Assembly: GCF_014698965.1 (NCBI RefSeq)
Contig: NZ_JACXAE010000086.1
Location: 124,001-188,000 of the forward strand
Reading direction: 5' to 3'
Length of the DNA: 64,000 nucleotides
Source: Iningainema tapete BLCC-T55
GTDB taxonomy: Bacteria; Cyanobacteriota; Cyanobacteriia; Cyanobacteriales; Nostocaceae
In this document: in pieces, positions 42,947 through 52,157 of the stretch
Layout of the letters: every line of letters begins with the position of its first letter
Numbering within the stretch: the stretch's first letter is position 1
The notes under the pieces: model-generated
Told to the model about the DNA's origin: nothing
What the model saw: only the letters and a program-made list of their open reading frames with translations
Database searches by the model: none
Program-made: the position numbers and the translations under genes

Positions 42947-44008
42947 TTACACAAATACTCCTTTTTGCCACCAAACTTGATTATTAAATACATCATCAAA
43001 ACTTTTTTCTTTAAAGTAGAAATTATATATTTCTAATCGAGAATAATTTTTATGAAATTTGTCTATAATTTTTCTTGTCAATTTAGAGAAATATTCTCCT
43101 TTATCTCCACCTAGAACTTCCATCTCATTGGTTAACCTCATATTAAGGAATTTTAAAATATTCTTTAAATATAGATATTTTCCCAGATATTTAACAAAAT
43201 ATCCTTGCATATGCCAAAAAGCGACTTGTTGTTCATTAATAAAATCAATATTATTTATTCTTTTATATCTAAAGGGCAAGTTTTTGTTCCAGGGACTATA
43301 TACATGAAGATATAAAGGATTTTCCCAGAGAATATAAGATTGCAGATTGCTGATGATTTCTTGAGGGTTATCTTGGCTAATTCTATCAGTATGAATTAAG
43401 TGAGAAAAAAAATCTTGATCACTGGAAATAATCCTTCTAAATCTGCTACCTGCCCATTTATTTTCTTGTGATAACTCCCATTCCTCCCGCTCTTGCCAAG
43501 CTTGTTCTGAATACTCTTCAATATTATTAACAAAAACCTCAAGCTGAGACTGATATTGATTAAACCAGTCTTTGTCACTAATACAAATCAACGCCGGACA
43601 ACCTTGCAGCATGAAGGTTTTATTGTGCATTTTTTGCTGTAGAATAGATGGATCTTCATTAAAGACAATATCACCATCATAGTGTGCGATCGCTTCCCCA
43701 GATAGATATTGCTCAATTACCAACCATCTTAAAAAACACTTCTTTTCATAATCACCAAATCTTGACAGAGCCGAATATTGATTACTTAACGAAGCAAATA
43801 TCTTACTACAGTCATGTAGACTATATCCTAACTCCTCCAAAGAATTTTTATACTGTTGATCAATTCTGTCAAAGCCATCTAAAAATAGAATTTCAAATTG
43901 ATTACTAAAACCCAAAGCATGATTACGCTTACCCAAAAAATTTAATGGAATCTGCTGTTCAAACTCATGTGAATTATTATTACACCATACACAAATAACA
44001 CTTTTCAT
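42947..44008 (-). CDS. Putative glycosyltransferase-like protein with DGD motif
   Basis: The 353-residue soluble protein starts MKSVICVWCNNNSHEFEQ. It has the metal-binding-like AHYDGDIVFNED (DxD type, about 118-129), preceded by a FLRWLVIEQYL helix as in GT-A folds. The C-terminal half is rich in aromatic and Asn residues. No close family is recognised. The position among glycosyltransferases and the DGD motif suggest sugar transfer. Confidence 0.55.
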   Translation of the reverse strand: MKSVICVWCNNNSHEFEQQIPLNFLGKRNHALGFSNQFEILFLDGFDRIDQQYKNSLEELGYSLHDCSKIFASLSNQYSALSRFGDYEKKCFLRWLVIEQYLSGEAIAHYDGDIVFNEDPSILQQKMHNKTFMLQGCPALICISDKDWFNQYQSQLEVFVNNIEEYSEQAWQEREEWELSQENKWAGSRFRRIISSDQDFFSHLIHTDRISQDNPQEIISNLQSYILWENPLYLHVYSPWNKNLPFRYKRINNIDFINEQQVAFWHMQGYFVKYLGKYLYLKNILKFLNMRLTNEMEVLGGDKGEYFSKLTRKIIDKFHKNYSRLEIYNFYFKEKSFDDVFNNQVWWQKGVFV

Positions 44009-44034
44009 ATAGCAGTCCTAAATAATTTGTTTCT

Positions 44035-44090
44035 TTTCTTGGTGATCTTGGCGTCTTCTCTTCGAGACGCTGCGCGAAGGCGGTTGATAA
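44035..44090. repeat. Dispersed repeat interrupted by a palindromic insert
   Basis: CTTGGCGTCTT and GGCGGTT, contiguous in the copy near 959, are separated here by CTCTTCGAGACGCTGCGCGAA (about 44057-44077, 21 bp). The insert contains near-inverted ends CTTCG/CGAAG. One repeat appears to have jumped into another. Confidence 0.6.
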
Positions 44091-44119
44091 CTCAAATAGG
44101 ATTGCTATAGAAATAACTT

Positions 44120-45238
44120 TTAAACAACAATTTCCCTCAAGCAAACACATACTCTTTCTACCTGCGCATCTGTAAGAGCCATACCACTAGGAACATAGAA
44201 ACCACGACGAGCAATTCGTTCTGCCACAGGGCAAAACACACCATCAAACAAACCCATTTTTTGGAAAACAGGCTGCTCATGCATACACCAGAAAAAAGGG
44301 CGAGTACCAATTTTGGATTGAGCTAACCTTTTCATTACCTCAACTGCATCAAAAGGCAAGTCATCTTTTAAAACCAAACCATACACCCAATAGATATTGT
44401 CAGCGTAGTCTGTTCTTGGTAAAGGAAGTTGTATAGCGGAGATATCTGACAATAACTCTGTATAACGCGCCCCAATATAACGTTTACGAGCGGCAAATTC
44501 GTTTAATCGCTCTAGTTGAGCCACCCCAAGCGCAGCTTGCAAATTTGTCATGCGGAAATTCCAACCTAATTCTTCATGCACAAAGCGTTTTTGGGGTTGA
44601 AAACACAAATTGCGTAAAGCTCGACAGCGCTCCGCCAAATGCTCATCATCAGTAAGCAGCATTCCGCCCTCGCCAGTGGTGACATGCTTGTTTGGATAGA
44701 AGCTGAAAGTACTAATATCACCAAAGCTACCACATGAGCGTCCATTGTATGTTTGACCATGCATTTCGGCTGCATCTTCAATGATTTGTAGCCCATATTT
44801 GTCAGCCAAGGCTAGTACTGGCTCCATATCTACAGGTAGCCCATAGATATGTACAACCATGATGGCTTTGGTTTTGGATGTAATTTTGTCTTCTACTTGG
44901 CTAACATCCATATTCCAAGTGTGGCGATCGCAATCTACCACAACTGGTACAGCACCTGCACGAACAATAGCCGCTGCACAGGAAATAATTGTGAATGTTG
45001 GTAGAATCACCTCATCTCCTGCCGCGATTTTGAGTGCTGCCACTGCCGCATCAAGAGCGACAGAGCCGTTGCTCACAGCTATGCCATATTTGCGCCCCAT
45101 CCGCGCCGCAAATTGTTCCTCAAATTTCTGGACAAATGCTCCTTCCGAAGAAATCCAGCCACTGTCTATGCACTCAAGCAAGTATTTCTTTTCATTCCCA
45201 TCTAAGAGTGGCTGGTTAACTGGTATTGGCTCCATCAC
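44120..45238 (-). CDS. DegT/DnrJ/EryC1-family sugar aminotransferase
   Basis: The 372-residue PLP enzyme has NQPLLDGNEKKYLLECIDSGWISS and the cofactor lysine in FYPNKHVTTGEGGML. Others are EDAAEMHGQTYNGRSCGSFGD and LGWNFRMTNLQAALGVAQLE. It is close in pattern to GDP-perosamine or UDP-sugar aminotransferases that make amino-deoxy sugars for O-antigen or capsule. The start codon follows the stop of the cupin gene without a gap. Confidence 0.9.
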   Translation of the reverse strand: MMEPIPVNQPLLDGNEKKYLLECIDSGWISSEGAFVQKFEEQFAARMGRKYGIAVSNGSVALDAAVAALKIAAGDEVILPTFTIISCAAAIVRAGAVPVVVDCDRHTWNMDVSQVEDKITSKTKAIMVVHIYGLPVDMEPVLALADKYGLQIIEDAAEMHGQTYNGRSCGSFGDISTFSFYPNKHVTTGEGGMLLTDDEHLAERCRALRNLCFQPQKRFVHEELGWNFRMTNLQAALGVAQLERLNEFAARKRYIGARYTELLSDISAIQLPLPRTDYADNIYWVYGLVLKDDLPFDAVEVMKRLAQSKIGTRPFFWCMHEQPVFQKMGLFDGVFCPVAERIARRGFYVPSGMALTDAQVERVCVCLREIVV

Positions 45239-45673
45239 TTACCTACCTACTATCTTGGCTTGGGCTGTAGTTATCCCATTAAAGCGGGTTTTATCATGTT
45301 CTCCTACATAGGGCCCTTGTTTGACCTCAATCATTTCAATTTCTTCTAGCACCTCAAAACCATGTCCCCCAGTGACTAAAAGAATCACATCACCAGACTC
45401 TAAGATGCGGCTGTCTAGATATTGCTGCTCACTGTTGTAGAAGTCTACGCGCAGTTTACCTTTTTTAATCATTAAAACTTCTTGAGTGTATTGCACTTCG
45501 CGGGGGACAGGATTGTGAACGTGGGGTGCAATAATTTTACCTTCTGGATGGCGCATATACGCCAGCTGCTGAGATAGCTTACCTGGTGTGAGAAAGTGAA
45601 TACCAGGCTCGTTAAAATCACGAGAAATAATCAGAGCTAGGAGCTGACTGTGATAGGTAACTTCTTCAACCAT
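45239..45673 (-). CDS. Cupin-fold protein, WxcM/FdtA-like
   Basis: This 144-residue single-domain cupin has a beta-barrel pattern with possible metal ligands in PHVHNPVPREVQYTQEVLMIKKG and HGFEVLEEIEMIEVKQGPY. Such proteins are often sugar-modifying isomerases or cluster-associated cupins. It abuts the sugar aminotransferase, so both should be translated from one mRNA. Confidence 0.7.
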   Translation of the reverse strand: MVEEVTYHSQLLALIISRDFNEPGIHFLTPGKLSQQLAYMRHPEGKIIAPHVHNPVPREVQYTQEVLMIKKGKLRVDFYNSEQQYLDSRILESGDVILLVTGGHGFEVLEEIEMIEVKQGPYVGEHDKTRFNGITTAQAKIVGR

Positions 45674-45879
45674 TGCAATACCAACCCTTTCTTATTGCTA
45701 GCTTTTAACAGTCTTGTTGCTGGATGTCTCTTTTTTTATTTTCTTTACAATATAATAGTTTCTAGCATTTTTGCTGATTCCAATTTGATTTTTTTTTCTT
45801 TATTAGCCTAAAATTCCGTAAAGATTTCCTCCTTAAATTATTTATTAAAATAATATTCTGCTGTCTTTAAGGTATATTC

Positions 45880-46779
45880 CTAGTAATTTAATAGTTGATT
45901 ATTTTCGTCTCTATCCTGACCCCAACCATCTACATATTTTGTTCTATCTACTCGACCAAAGATCATCTTATCTAGCCAATCTGCCAATTTTTTAGTCAAG
46001 ATATCATTACCATACAGCCCATTCTTCCGGAAAATTTGTAATTGACGATACATTCCCACATTACTTTCATTAATAGCTACGTTTTTGCTGAATCCACCAT
46101 AGTGAATAAAGCAAGGCTGATATTTAGAGTCTAAAACTGCTATGTCAAAACCACAATCATCTTTAAGCGCTTTTTGAAAGTAACCAGCGTCATCCCAAGC
46201 ATTACGTCGTACTGCACCTTCTGATAAGATTTCTTCATAATAGGCATGAGAAACATTGCATTGAAGTGCTTCACGCTTGTATATACAAAACCAAGTATTC
46301 CAACGTTCATTTAAGCAAATAACTTCATGAGAAAAAGAATCATATACCTTGGGCATGGTTGGGTAATAATCAGTGGAAATTGCCACTAATTTAGAATTTT
46401 TTTCTAGTTGTTCGAGCATTACTGGAATGAACTTTGCATCTAAAATCTCAAAATCTGCATCTACAGTTGCATGATATGGTGTTGTAATTTTCTTTAATTC
46501 TCTATCCCAAATAGTTGCTCCTCTTTCAAATGGTCCTTCTAATTTAGGATCTGTAGGTTTTTTATCATCAGTTTGCCATTCGTTTTCAACAATCTCTACA
46601 AAGTCAAATTGTCGCCAAACAGGGAAGTATTTTTGTTTAAGAGCGGAACTAATCCAATTAGAATAAACTTGTAATTTAAAAGGAATATTCTTGATTTTGG
46701 CATAACTTTTGACTGCATAATCAGCAATTACCGTATCACGGTCAGTTACAATCATAAAGAATGTAATTTTAGGGTTCAT
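45880..46779 (-). CDS. Putative glycosyltransferase (GT-A-like)
   Basis: The 299-residue protein begins KITFFMIVTDRDTVIADYAVKSYAKI, the nucleotide-sugar-binding strand and helix of GT-A enzymes. A DxD-type TVDADFEI follows around 110. Later features are WNTWFCIYKREAL and WDDAGYFQKALKDDCG. The acceptor is unknown. It belongs to the leftward polysaccharide run. Confidence 0.65.
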   Translation of the reverse strand: MNPKITFFMIVTDRDTVIADYAVKSYAKIKNIPFKLQVYSNWISSALKQKYFPVWRQFDFVEIVENEWQTDDKKPTDPKLEGPFERGATIWDRELKKITTPYHATVDADFEILDAKFIPVMLEQLEKNSKLVAISTDYYPTMPKVYDSFSHEVICLNERWNTWFCIYKREALQCNVSHAYYEEILSEGAVRRNAWDDAGYFQKALKDDCGFDIAVLDSKYQPCFIHYGGFSKNVAINESNVGMYRQLQIFRKNGLYGNDILTKKLADWLDKMIFGRVDRTKYVDGWGQDRDENNQLLNY

Positions 46780-46815
46780 CTAATTTCTCCCTATTGAGAC
46801 GCCAAGAAGATTCAC

Positions 46816-47784
46816 TTATTTCAACAACCAGTCTTGCTCCAAGACTAATTTTTGAAAATCCTTGTCAAAAATTAAGCGCAAAATGTATTTAATTTGAGAC
46901 TGGGTTCTCGTCGCATGGAGCTTAATATTTAAGGCAGTAGGATCGTTGCGTTTGCCAATTACTAGGGATTTTAGCCAGAATTTATTCTTGAGAGTAATTT
47001 GCACAAGATGCATCAGGAGACGAAGCTGGTTGGGAATACCGTTGTTATGATAGTGAGAGTACATATCGCACGCTCCCTCATTTGCCATGCGACGACAGAA
47101 GTAGTCAACTGTCATGCGTGATGGTGGAACATGATGGTATGCGATCGCATCAGGTATGTAACCAATTAAAAGATTATTGTCCCATAATTTACGATTCAGT
47201 CCCGATTCACCATCTCCGAGCCAAATATCACCAAAGCTTTCTGGATTAAAACCACCTACCTTAAATAACACATCACACCGAATTGCCATGTTGACACCAA
47301 AGAAAAATCCTTGAGCATCAAGACGAAATTCAGCATACGGTTCCATCAAACTCAGTATGGTGAACATTTTAGAATCTCCCATATAGTCTAGTAACCATTG
47401 AGGAGGTGAGGCTTCCCATACTGGTCGAACAGGACCACCTGCTGCTACCATTTGAGGATGTGCGGTAAAAGCTTGAGCATATGCTTGTAGCCATCCTGGA
47501 TCGAAAGTAGCATCATCATCAGTAAAAACTAAAACATCTCCTTGGGCATTCTTTGCACCAGTATGACGAGCATTGTGTAAGCCTAGTTGTGGTTCTGGTA
47601 TATACTTGACTCTGACTTTTGCTGTTTGATTAAACTTTGTTACAGCACTTTCTATTTTATGAGCGGCAGCGTTATCAATAACTAAGAGTTCAAAGTTTTC
47701 CAGGGTTTGCTCTTGCAAACTTTTCAGAGCTTGTAAGAGAACATCCAAACGATTGTAAGTTGGAATAATAACTGAAATCAACAT
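46816..47784 (-). CDS. Family 2 glycosyltransferase
   Basis: The 322-residue GT2 enzyme has the start MLISVIIPTYNRLDVLLQALKSL, and the catalytic DxD block VFTDDDATFDPGWL. GGPVRPVW and GGFNPESFGDIWLGDGESGLNRKLW provide the catalytic base (EDGE-type). The ATG at 47784 avoids overlap with the ABC gene; a longer frame would overlap it by 31 bp. It probably adds sugars to the exported glycan. Confidence 0.85.
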   Translation of the reverse strand: MLISVIIPTYNRLDVLLQALKSLQEQTLENFELLVIDNAAAHKIESAVTKFNQTAKVRVKYIPEPQLGLHNARHTGAKNAQGDVLVFTDDDATFDPGWLQAYAQAFTAHPQMVAAGGPVRPVWEASPPQWLLDYMGDSKMFTILSLMEPYAEFRLDAQGFFFGVNMAIRCDVLFKVGGFNPESFGDIWLGDGESGLNRKLWDNNLLIGYIPDAIAYHHVPPSRMTVDYFCRRMANEGACDMYSHYHNNGIPNQLRLLMHLVQITLKNKFWLKSLVIGKRNDPTALNIKLHATRTQSQIKYILRLIFDKDFQKLVLEQDWLLK

Positions 47785-47792
47785 TGTTCTTA

Positions 47793-49088
47793 TTAAGAAT
47801 AATTTGATGCTGATACAGACCATTCTGCTTTTGCTAGAATCTTACAACTATCTGGTAATCCTGAATTACCAGTACCAAAAAAGTCTCCTCCTTCTACATT
47901 AATAGATGCGGCATCATCAACTAAATCTAATATTTCTTGATCATTATGAGAAATAAAGATTAAAAAGTGGTACAAGCCGTTTGCTAATGGTAAATTGTTA
48001 ATCTTACATCTTACATAACCAACCTCTGGTTCTAAAGTTAGATTACTGTTAGTAAAGTTAGTCCGAAAAAGCAAAATCGTGTTCCCTCTTTGATCTAAAA
48101 AATCAAAGCTAAAAACAACATCATGTAGAGGCAGTCCTGTATTATTTAGATAGCCCACTTCCAAATAATAATCTTTACCTGATTGTAAAGAACTTACTTC
48201 TTTATAGGCAGCATCTAAAACTCTGAAGCTAATTGCTTTTATCTTTAGCGAACCTTTACGATCTTTTCGCTCAGCCAAAGATGTTTCGCGTATGATTGTG
48301 TAAGTCTTTTCTAAATAAGCGTTAATTGCCGTTTTTGAGTTGCTATCCATGTACAATCTGCCTGCATCCAACATGATGCCTCGACTGCACAGCGACTCAA
48401 CGGCATTCATACTATGGCTGACAAACAAAACAGTCCTTCCTTCTTTGGTTGATACATCCTCCATCTTCCCTAGACATTTCTTTTGAAATTGGGCGTCTCC
48501 CACTGCTAACACTTCATCAACAATCAGTATCTCTGGCTCTAGGTGAGCTGCTACTGCGAATGCTAAACGTACATACATCCCGGAAGAATAATGTTTGACT
48601 GGCGTATCTAAAAACTTTTCCACTTCTGCAAAAGCCACAATCTCATCGAACTTGCGTTCAATCTCCGCTTTGCTCATCCCTAGTATTGCACCATTGAGAA
48701 AAATATTTTCTCTACCTGTAAGTTCTGGGTGAAAACCAGTTCCCACCTCCAGTAGACTAGCAATTCTCCCTTTAATCCGAATCCTTCCTTGGGTAGGTTC
48801 TGTAATTCTACTGAGAATTTTTAGTAGCGTTGATTTCCCTGCTCCGTTACGCCCGATAATGCCAACTCTATCACCCTGATTAATGTCAAATGATACATCT
48901 TTTAATGCCCAAAACTCTTCCCGTTTCTTGTTTTCTGTTTTGGCTACAGGATTGATTACCTTCGCAAAGGATGTAACTGCATTGGCGATCGCTCCACGAA
49001 ATGTTTTGTATGCTACATTTACTTCATCATGATGTGTGATGATGTACTTTTTGCTCAGGTTTTGAACAGAGATTACAGTATCTGACAT
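47793..49088 (-). CDS. Polysaccharide ABC transporter ATP-binding protein, Wzt type
   Basis: In this 431-residue protein a P-loop GRNGAGKST (about 78-86), signature YSSGMYVRLAFA, Walker B ILIVDEVLAVGD and the H-loop SHSMNAVE form the ATPase. The C-terminal about 150 residues form a Wzt-type beta-sandwich (DYYLEVGYLNNTGLPLHDVVFSF, GYVRCKINNLPLANGLYHF) that recognises the glycan end. The matching membrane subunit (Wzm) is not adjacent. The upstream gene is a divergent prohibitin. Confidence 0.92.
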   Translation of the reverse strand: MSDTVISVQNLSKKYIITHHDEVNVAYKTFRGAIANAVTSFAKVINPVAKTENKKREEFWALKDVSFDINQGDRVGIIGRNGAGKSTLLKILSRITEPTQGRIRIKGRIASLLEVGTGFHPELTGRENIFLNGAILGMSKAEIERKFDEIVAFAEVEKFLDTPVKHYSSGMYVRLAFAVAAHLEPEILIVDEVLAVGDAQFQKKCLGKMEDVSTKEGRTVLFVSHSMNAVESLCSRGIMLDAGRLYMDSNSKTAINAYLEKTYTIIRETSLAERKDRKGSLKIKAISFRVLDAAYKEVSSLQSGKDYYLEVGYLNNTGLPLHDVVFSFDFLDQRGNTILLFRTNFTNSNLTLEPEVGYVRCKINNLPLANGLYHFLIFISHNDQEILDLVDDAASINVEGGDFFGTGNSGLPDSCKILAKAEWSVSASNYS

Positions 49089-49398
49089 TTACCGAACTCC
49101 TACTTCCATCACATATTACCTCAAATCAGTAAATGTGCGTTTCACTTCAGGGAAATATCTAATACCATTTTAGTCGTAGAAGTACTGTTACTCATATATC
49201 TACCTGTGATATTGCATATTTTTTGATAATATCCGAAATCTTGTGCCAAGAAAATATCTAAAATTTAGGAATAACAATGTAGAGACGTTCCGCCGAAACG
49301 TCTCTACTAAGTAACAAAATTATCAACTGTTTATTTGCTGCATCAAAAGCAGACAATTAAATACGGTATATACTTGAGAATAGCGTAATATTATATTT
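49089..49398. other. Divergent spacer between wzt-like and prohibitin genes
   Basis: The only recognisable item is a GTAGAGACG-family palindrome with arms GTAGAGACGTT (49279-49289) and AACGTCTCTAC (49297-49307). The rest is AT-rich and presumably holds both promoters; no clear boxes are seen. Confidence 0.5.
49279..49307. repeat. GTAGAGACG-family palindrome
   Basis: Eleven-bp perfect arms surround a 7-nt centre (CCGCCGA). It belongs to the same family as 8072, 9769, 11112 and 55946. Confidence 0.85.
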
Positions 49399-50211
49399 AT
49401 GAAGAAAAACAAAGCCTTTAGCAATCCGGCTAAATTAACTGCCTTATTATGCCTAATAACTATCTTCCTGACACCATTTGTGATTGTAGATGCTGGACAA
49501 CGTGGTGTACTAATGCAGTTTGGTCAAGTACAAGATAACATATTAGGGGAAGGAATTCATGTCATTATCCCTATAGTCAATACTGTAAAAAAGTTAAGTG
49601 TGCGTGTACAAAACCAAGAACTTTCAGCAGAAGCATCATCTAAAGATTTGCAAGATGTTTTTACAGATGTGGCACTAAATTGGCATATTCTTCCACAAGA
49701 AGTCAATGGGATTTATCAACAAATTGGTGAGGAAAAGGCAGTTATTGAGCGAATTATTAATCCAGCGATTGAAGAAGTGCTAAAGGCAGTAATGGCAAAA
49801 TACACTGCTGTTGAGATTATTACCAAAAGAGGAGAGGTAAAAGCAGAGGTAGATGAGGCTTTGACGCAACGACTAGTTAACTATCATATAGCCGTGGATG
49901 ATATTTCCCTTGTGCATGTTCATTTCTCTCAACGATTTAGTGATGCTGTCGAGGCGAAACAAGTTGCCGAGCAAGAAGCAAAACGGGCGGAGTTTATTGC
50001 GGTAAGAGCAGCAAAAGAGGCACAAGCAAACGTGAATATAGCACAAGGAGAAGCTGAGGCGCAAAGGTTATTAAAAGAAAATTTGACACCAGATTTACTG
50101 AAAAGACAAGCTATTGAAAAGTGGAATGGTAAGCTACCTCTTATTGTTGGTAATGGTGAGCCAAAATTTTTCGATTTAAATGAACTTATTAAAGTTTATG
50201 AAAGTAAGTGA
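49399..50211 (+). CDS. Prohibitin/SPFH-family membrane protein
   Basis: The 270-residue protein has an N-terminal membrane anchor (about 12-31). The SPFH core reads VDAGQRGVLMQFGQVQDNILGEGIHVIIPIVNTVKKLSVRVQ and ALNWHILPQEVN. A long coiled coil (about 185-230, AKQVAEQEAKRAEF...AQGEAEAQRLL) follows. Prohibitins form rings that scaffold membrane proteins and proteases such as FtsH. Several paralogues are usual in cyanobacteria. The stop is followed at once by a 77-bp repeat element. Confidence 0.88.
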   Translation: MKKNKAFSNPAKLTALLCLITIFLTPFVIVDAGQRGVLMQFGQVQDNILGEGIHVIIPIVNTVKKLSVRVQNQELSAEASSKDLQDVFTDVALNWHILPQEVNGIYQQIGEEKAVIERIINPAIEEVLKAVMAKYTAVEIITKRGEVKAEVDEALTQRLVNYHIAVDDISLVHVHFSQRFSDAVEAKQVAEQEAKRAEFIAVRAAKEAQANVNIAQGEAEAQRLLKENLTPDLLKRQAIEKWNGKLPLIVGNGEPKFFDLNELIKVYESK

Positions 50212-50217
50212 TAGTAA

Positions 50218-50294
50218 GTAGGTTGGGTTGAGGAAACGAAACCCAACATAATTCTTGGTTATGATTGGGTTGCGCTCTGCTTAACCCAACCTAC
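50218..50294. mobile_element. 77-bp MITE-like element, copy 2
   Basis: It has the same 12-bp terminal inverted repeats as copy 1 (GTAGGTTGGGTT/AACCCAACCTAC) and exactly the same length, with a diverged centre. The inner GGTTGGGTT...AACCCAACC core is flanked by TA on both sides. It lies 6 bp past the prohibitin stop. Confidence 0.82.
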
Positions 50295-50308
50295 TATCCG
50301 ATTTCTGC

Positions 50309-50773
50309 TCAAATACTGGGGAATAAGAAAGAAGTATCCACAATCTTCAATTGAATTAATGCTAAAACGACAAGGGTATATATAGTGGAAGTAACTAAAC
50401 CTGTAAATAACTCTTTTTTGAGATTTCGCTCTTTGGGTTGGTTTTGAAAAACATCCATAGTTCCTGCTTGCATCAAGATAATTCCCACAACGTTAGAGAG
50501 CCAGTAGCCAATAATTACGCAAGGTAGAAGTAATTTTGGGTTAAAAAAACTACAAACATACCCAAAACCATAGGCAATTGGCAGATTAAATAACAAGTCG
50601 TTCCACCAGCATAGTGGCGAGAGCAAATATCCTAAAACTAAAAGTAATCCACCTCTTAGTTTCTTCAATATCTCTTGTTTTATATCCCTTTTCACAGCAA
50701 GTGACTGCTCAAGGTTTGTTTGTTCCAATACTGGCTCTTGAGTAACTATCTCGATTTTTTGCATAAAAAACAT
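50309..50773 (-). CDS. Conserved cyanobacterial membrane protein
   Basis: The 154-residue protein has a hydrophilic N terminus followed by about three membrane segments (about 43-60, 80-102, 123-142), including LLSPLCWWNDLLFNLPIAYGFGYV. No known family function. A second ATG 3 codons in could be the true start. Confidence 0.6.
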   Translation of the reverse strand: MFFMQKIEIVTQEPVLEQTNLEQSLAVKRDIKQEILKKLRGGLLLVLGYLLSPLCWWNDLLFNLPIAYGFGYVCSFFNPKLLLPCVIIGYWLSNVVGIILMQAGTMDVFQNQPKERNLKKELFTGLVTSTIYTLVVLALIQLKIVDTSFLFPSI

Positions 50774-50925
50774 AAATTCTATCTCTTTACCGTAGTTTAA
50801 CGAAAAACGGAAAGAAAGTCTACTGGAAAATAAAAGAGCTAATTATATAAATATCTACCTGTGGATAGATGTAATTTTTGAGTATTGACAAAACTATTTG
50901 GGAGGGCATCGCCTATCATAGTGAT

Positions 50926-52005
50926 TCAAATTGACTCACCTAACATCCGGTCAATATTGGCTTTGAAATCTTCAACATTGACAACTATATCAGCATTATG
51001 AAATAGCGCCCATTCTTCCATCATCGGATTGGAATCTTTTGGCATTATATAATTACCTAATTCCGATTTACATTTTTGGTAATAATATTTTAGGTCTAAT
51101 GCAGATGCGAGAGAGAAATAGCAGTTATTATATTTATCTCCTGCTTTACGCAGTTCCAAAACCGAACTACCTGCTTCCATAAATAACATATTTGTCAATC
51201 CTGCTCCATGACTTGAAATTAAATATTTTGCATGAAAAGCAATACTGACTTGCTCAGCAAATGAATAATTTTCAGCTATGATTATTTCAAAACCATGTTG
51301 CTTTAATAAAGCTATCAATTCCTCTTCATTAATAATTTTTCTCATTCTAGCTTTAGCTCTACTTATATATATCTTATCTCCTAAAGATACATTTAGTTTA
51401 TCACAATAGTAATTTCTATAAATTTCTCTAACTTGCTTAACTAATCTATCGTTATAATCGCCTGATGAAGCAATATGAGTCGGGATGATTAACTTATTTA
51501 AGTTATACACTACATTCTGAGACATAAATATTAGGTTAGAAAGAGGAAAAGCCTCCAAGGACTCTGCCATAAACCTAATATTTTTGTAATGATAGGGTAA
51601 TATTATTTTAGGCTTCTCTATTTTCTTGAGTGCAGCAACAAGTCTCGGTACAACATCTAATAGCCAATGAAAATAGTTATAGCTCTGCTCATCAGTAATC
51701 CAAAGATAATCATCTTCTTGCAACGTAATACTTTTTCTCAAAAAATAGTTCTTGAGTAAAGATTTTATGTCTTTTTTAAGAATATCCAGTGAAAAAGAAT
51801 AAATATAATCCTTGCTATAGGACTCTTTGAAAATATTGAAATCTTTAAATATTAATCCTTCAGGACTTATCCTGACATTCCGCAATGTTAATAATCTGGT
51901 TTCCTCTGTTGATTTTTTTAGTTCATCTGCAAACAAAAATAAGTCATTATCAATTAAATTTACTGGCAATTTTCTGTAACTAACAGATGCGTCTAAAAGT
52001 TTCAT
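50926..52005 (-). CDS. GT61-family (DUF563) glycosyltransferase
   Basis: The 359-residue protein shows the GT61 pattern: YNYFHWLLDVVPRLVAALK, a central KIYISRAKARMRKIINEEELIALLKQHGFEII and the C-terminal SSHGAGLTNMLFMEAGSSVLELRK. GT61 enzymes transfer xylose or other sugars to glycans. It is separated from the main polysaccharide cluster by the prohibitin but probably serves the same envelope. Confidence 0.85.
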   Translation of the reverse strand: MKLLDASVSYRKLPVNLIDNDLFLFADELKKSTEETRLLTLRNVRISPEGLIFKDFNIFKESYSKDYIYSFSLDILKKDIKSLLKNYFLRKSITLQEDDYLWITDEQSYNYFHWLLDVVPRLVAALKKIEKPKIILPYHYKNIRFMAESLEAFPLSNLIFMSQNVVYNLNKLIIPTHIASSGDYNDRLVKQVREIYRNYYCDKLNVSLGDKIYISRAKARMRKIINEEELIALLKQHGFEIIIAENYSFAEQVSIAFHAKYLISSHGAGLTNMLFMEAGSSVLELRKAGDKYNNCYFSLASALDLKYYYQKCKSELGNYIMPKDSNPMMEEWALFHNADIVVNVEDFKANIDRMLGESI

Positions 52006-52157
52006 CGCCTTATCCTCAAGCTTAACAAGTATAACACTTTAGATAGATGAAATTATTATAAAAGAATCTTAATGCAAAAAAATTAGTCACCTATGGAACA
52101 AAGCGATCGCCAAAATGTTAAACTTTCTCGACAAAGGTATGATGACAATATGCCAAT

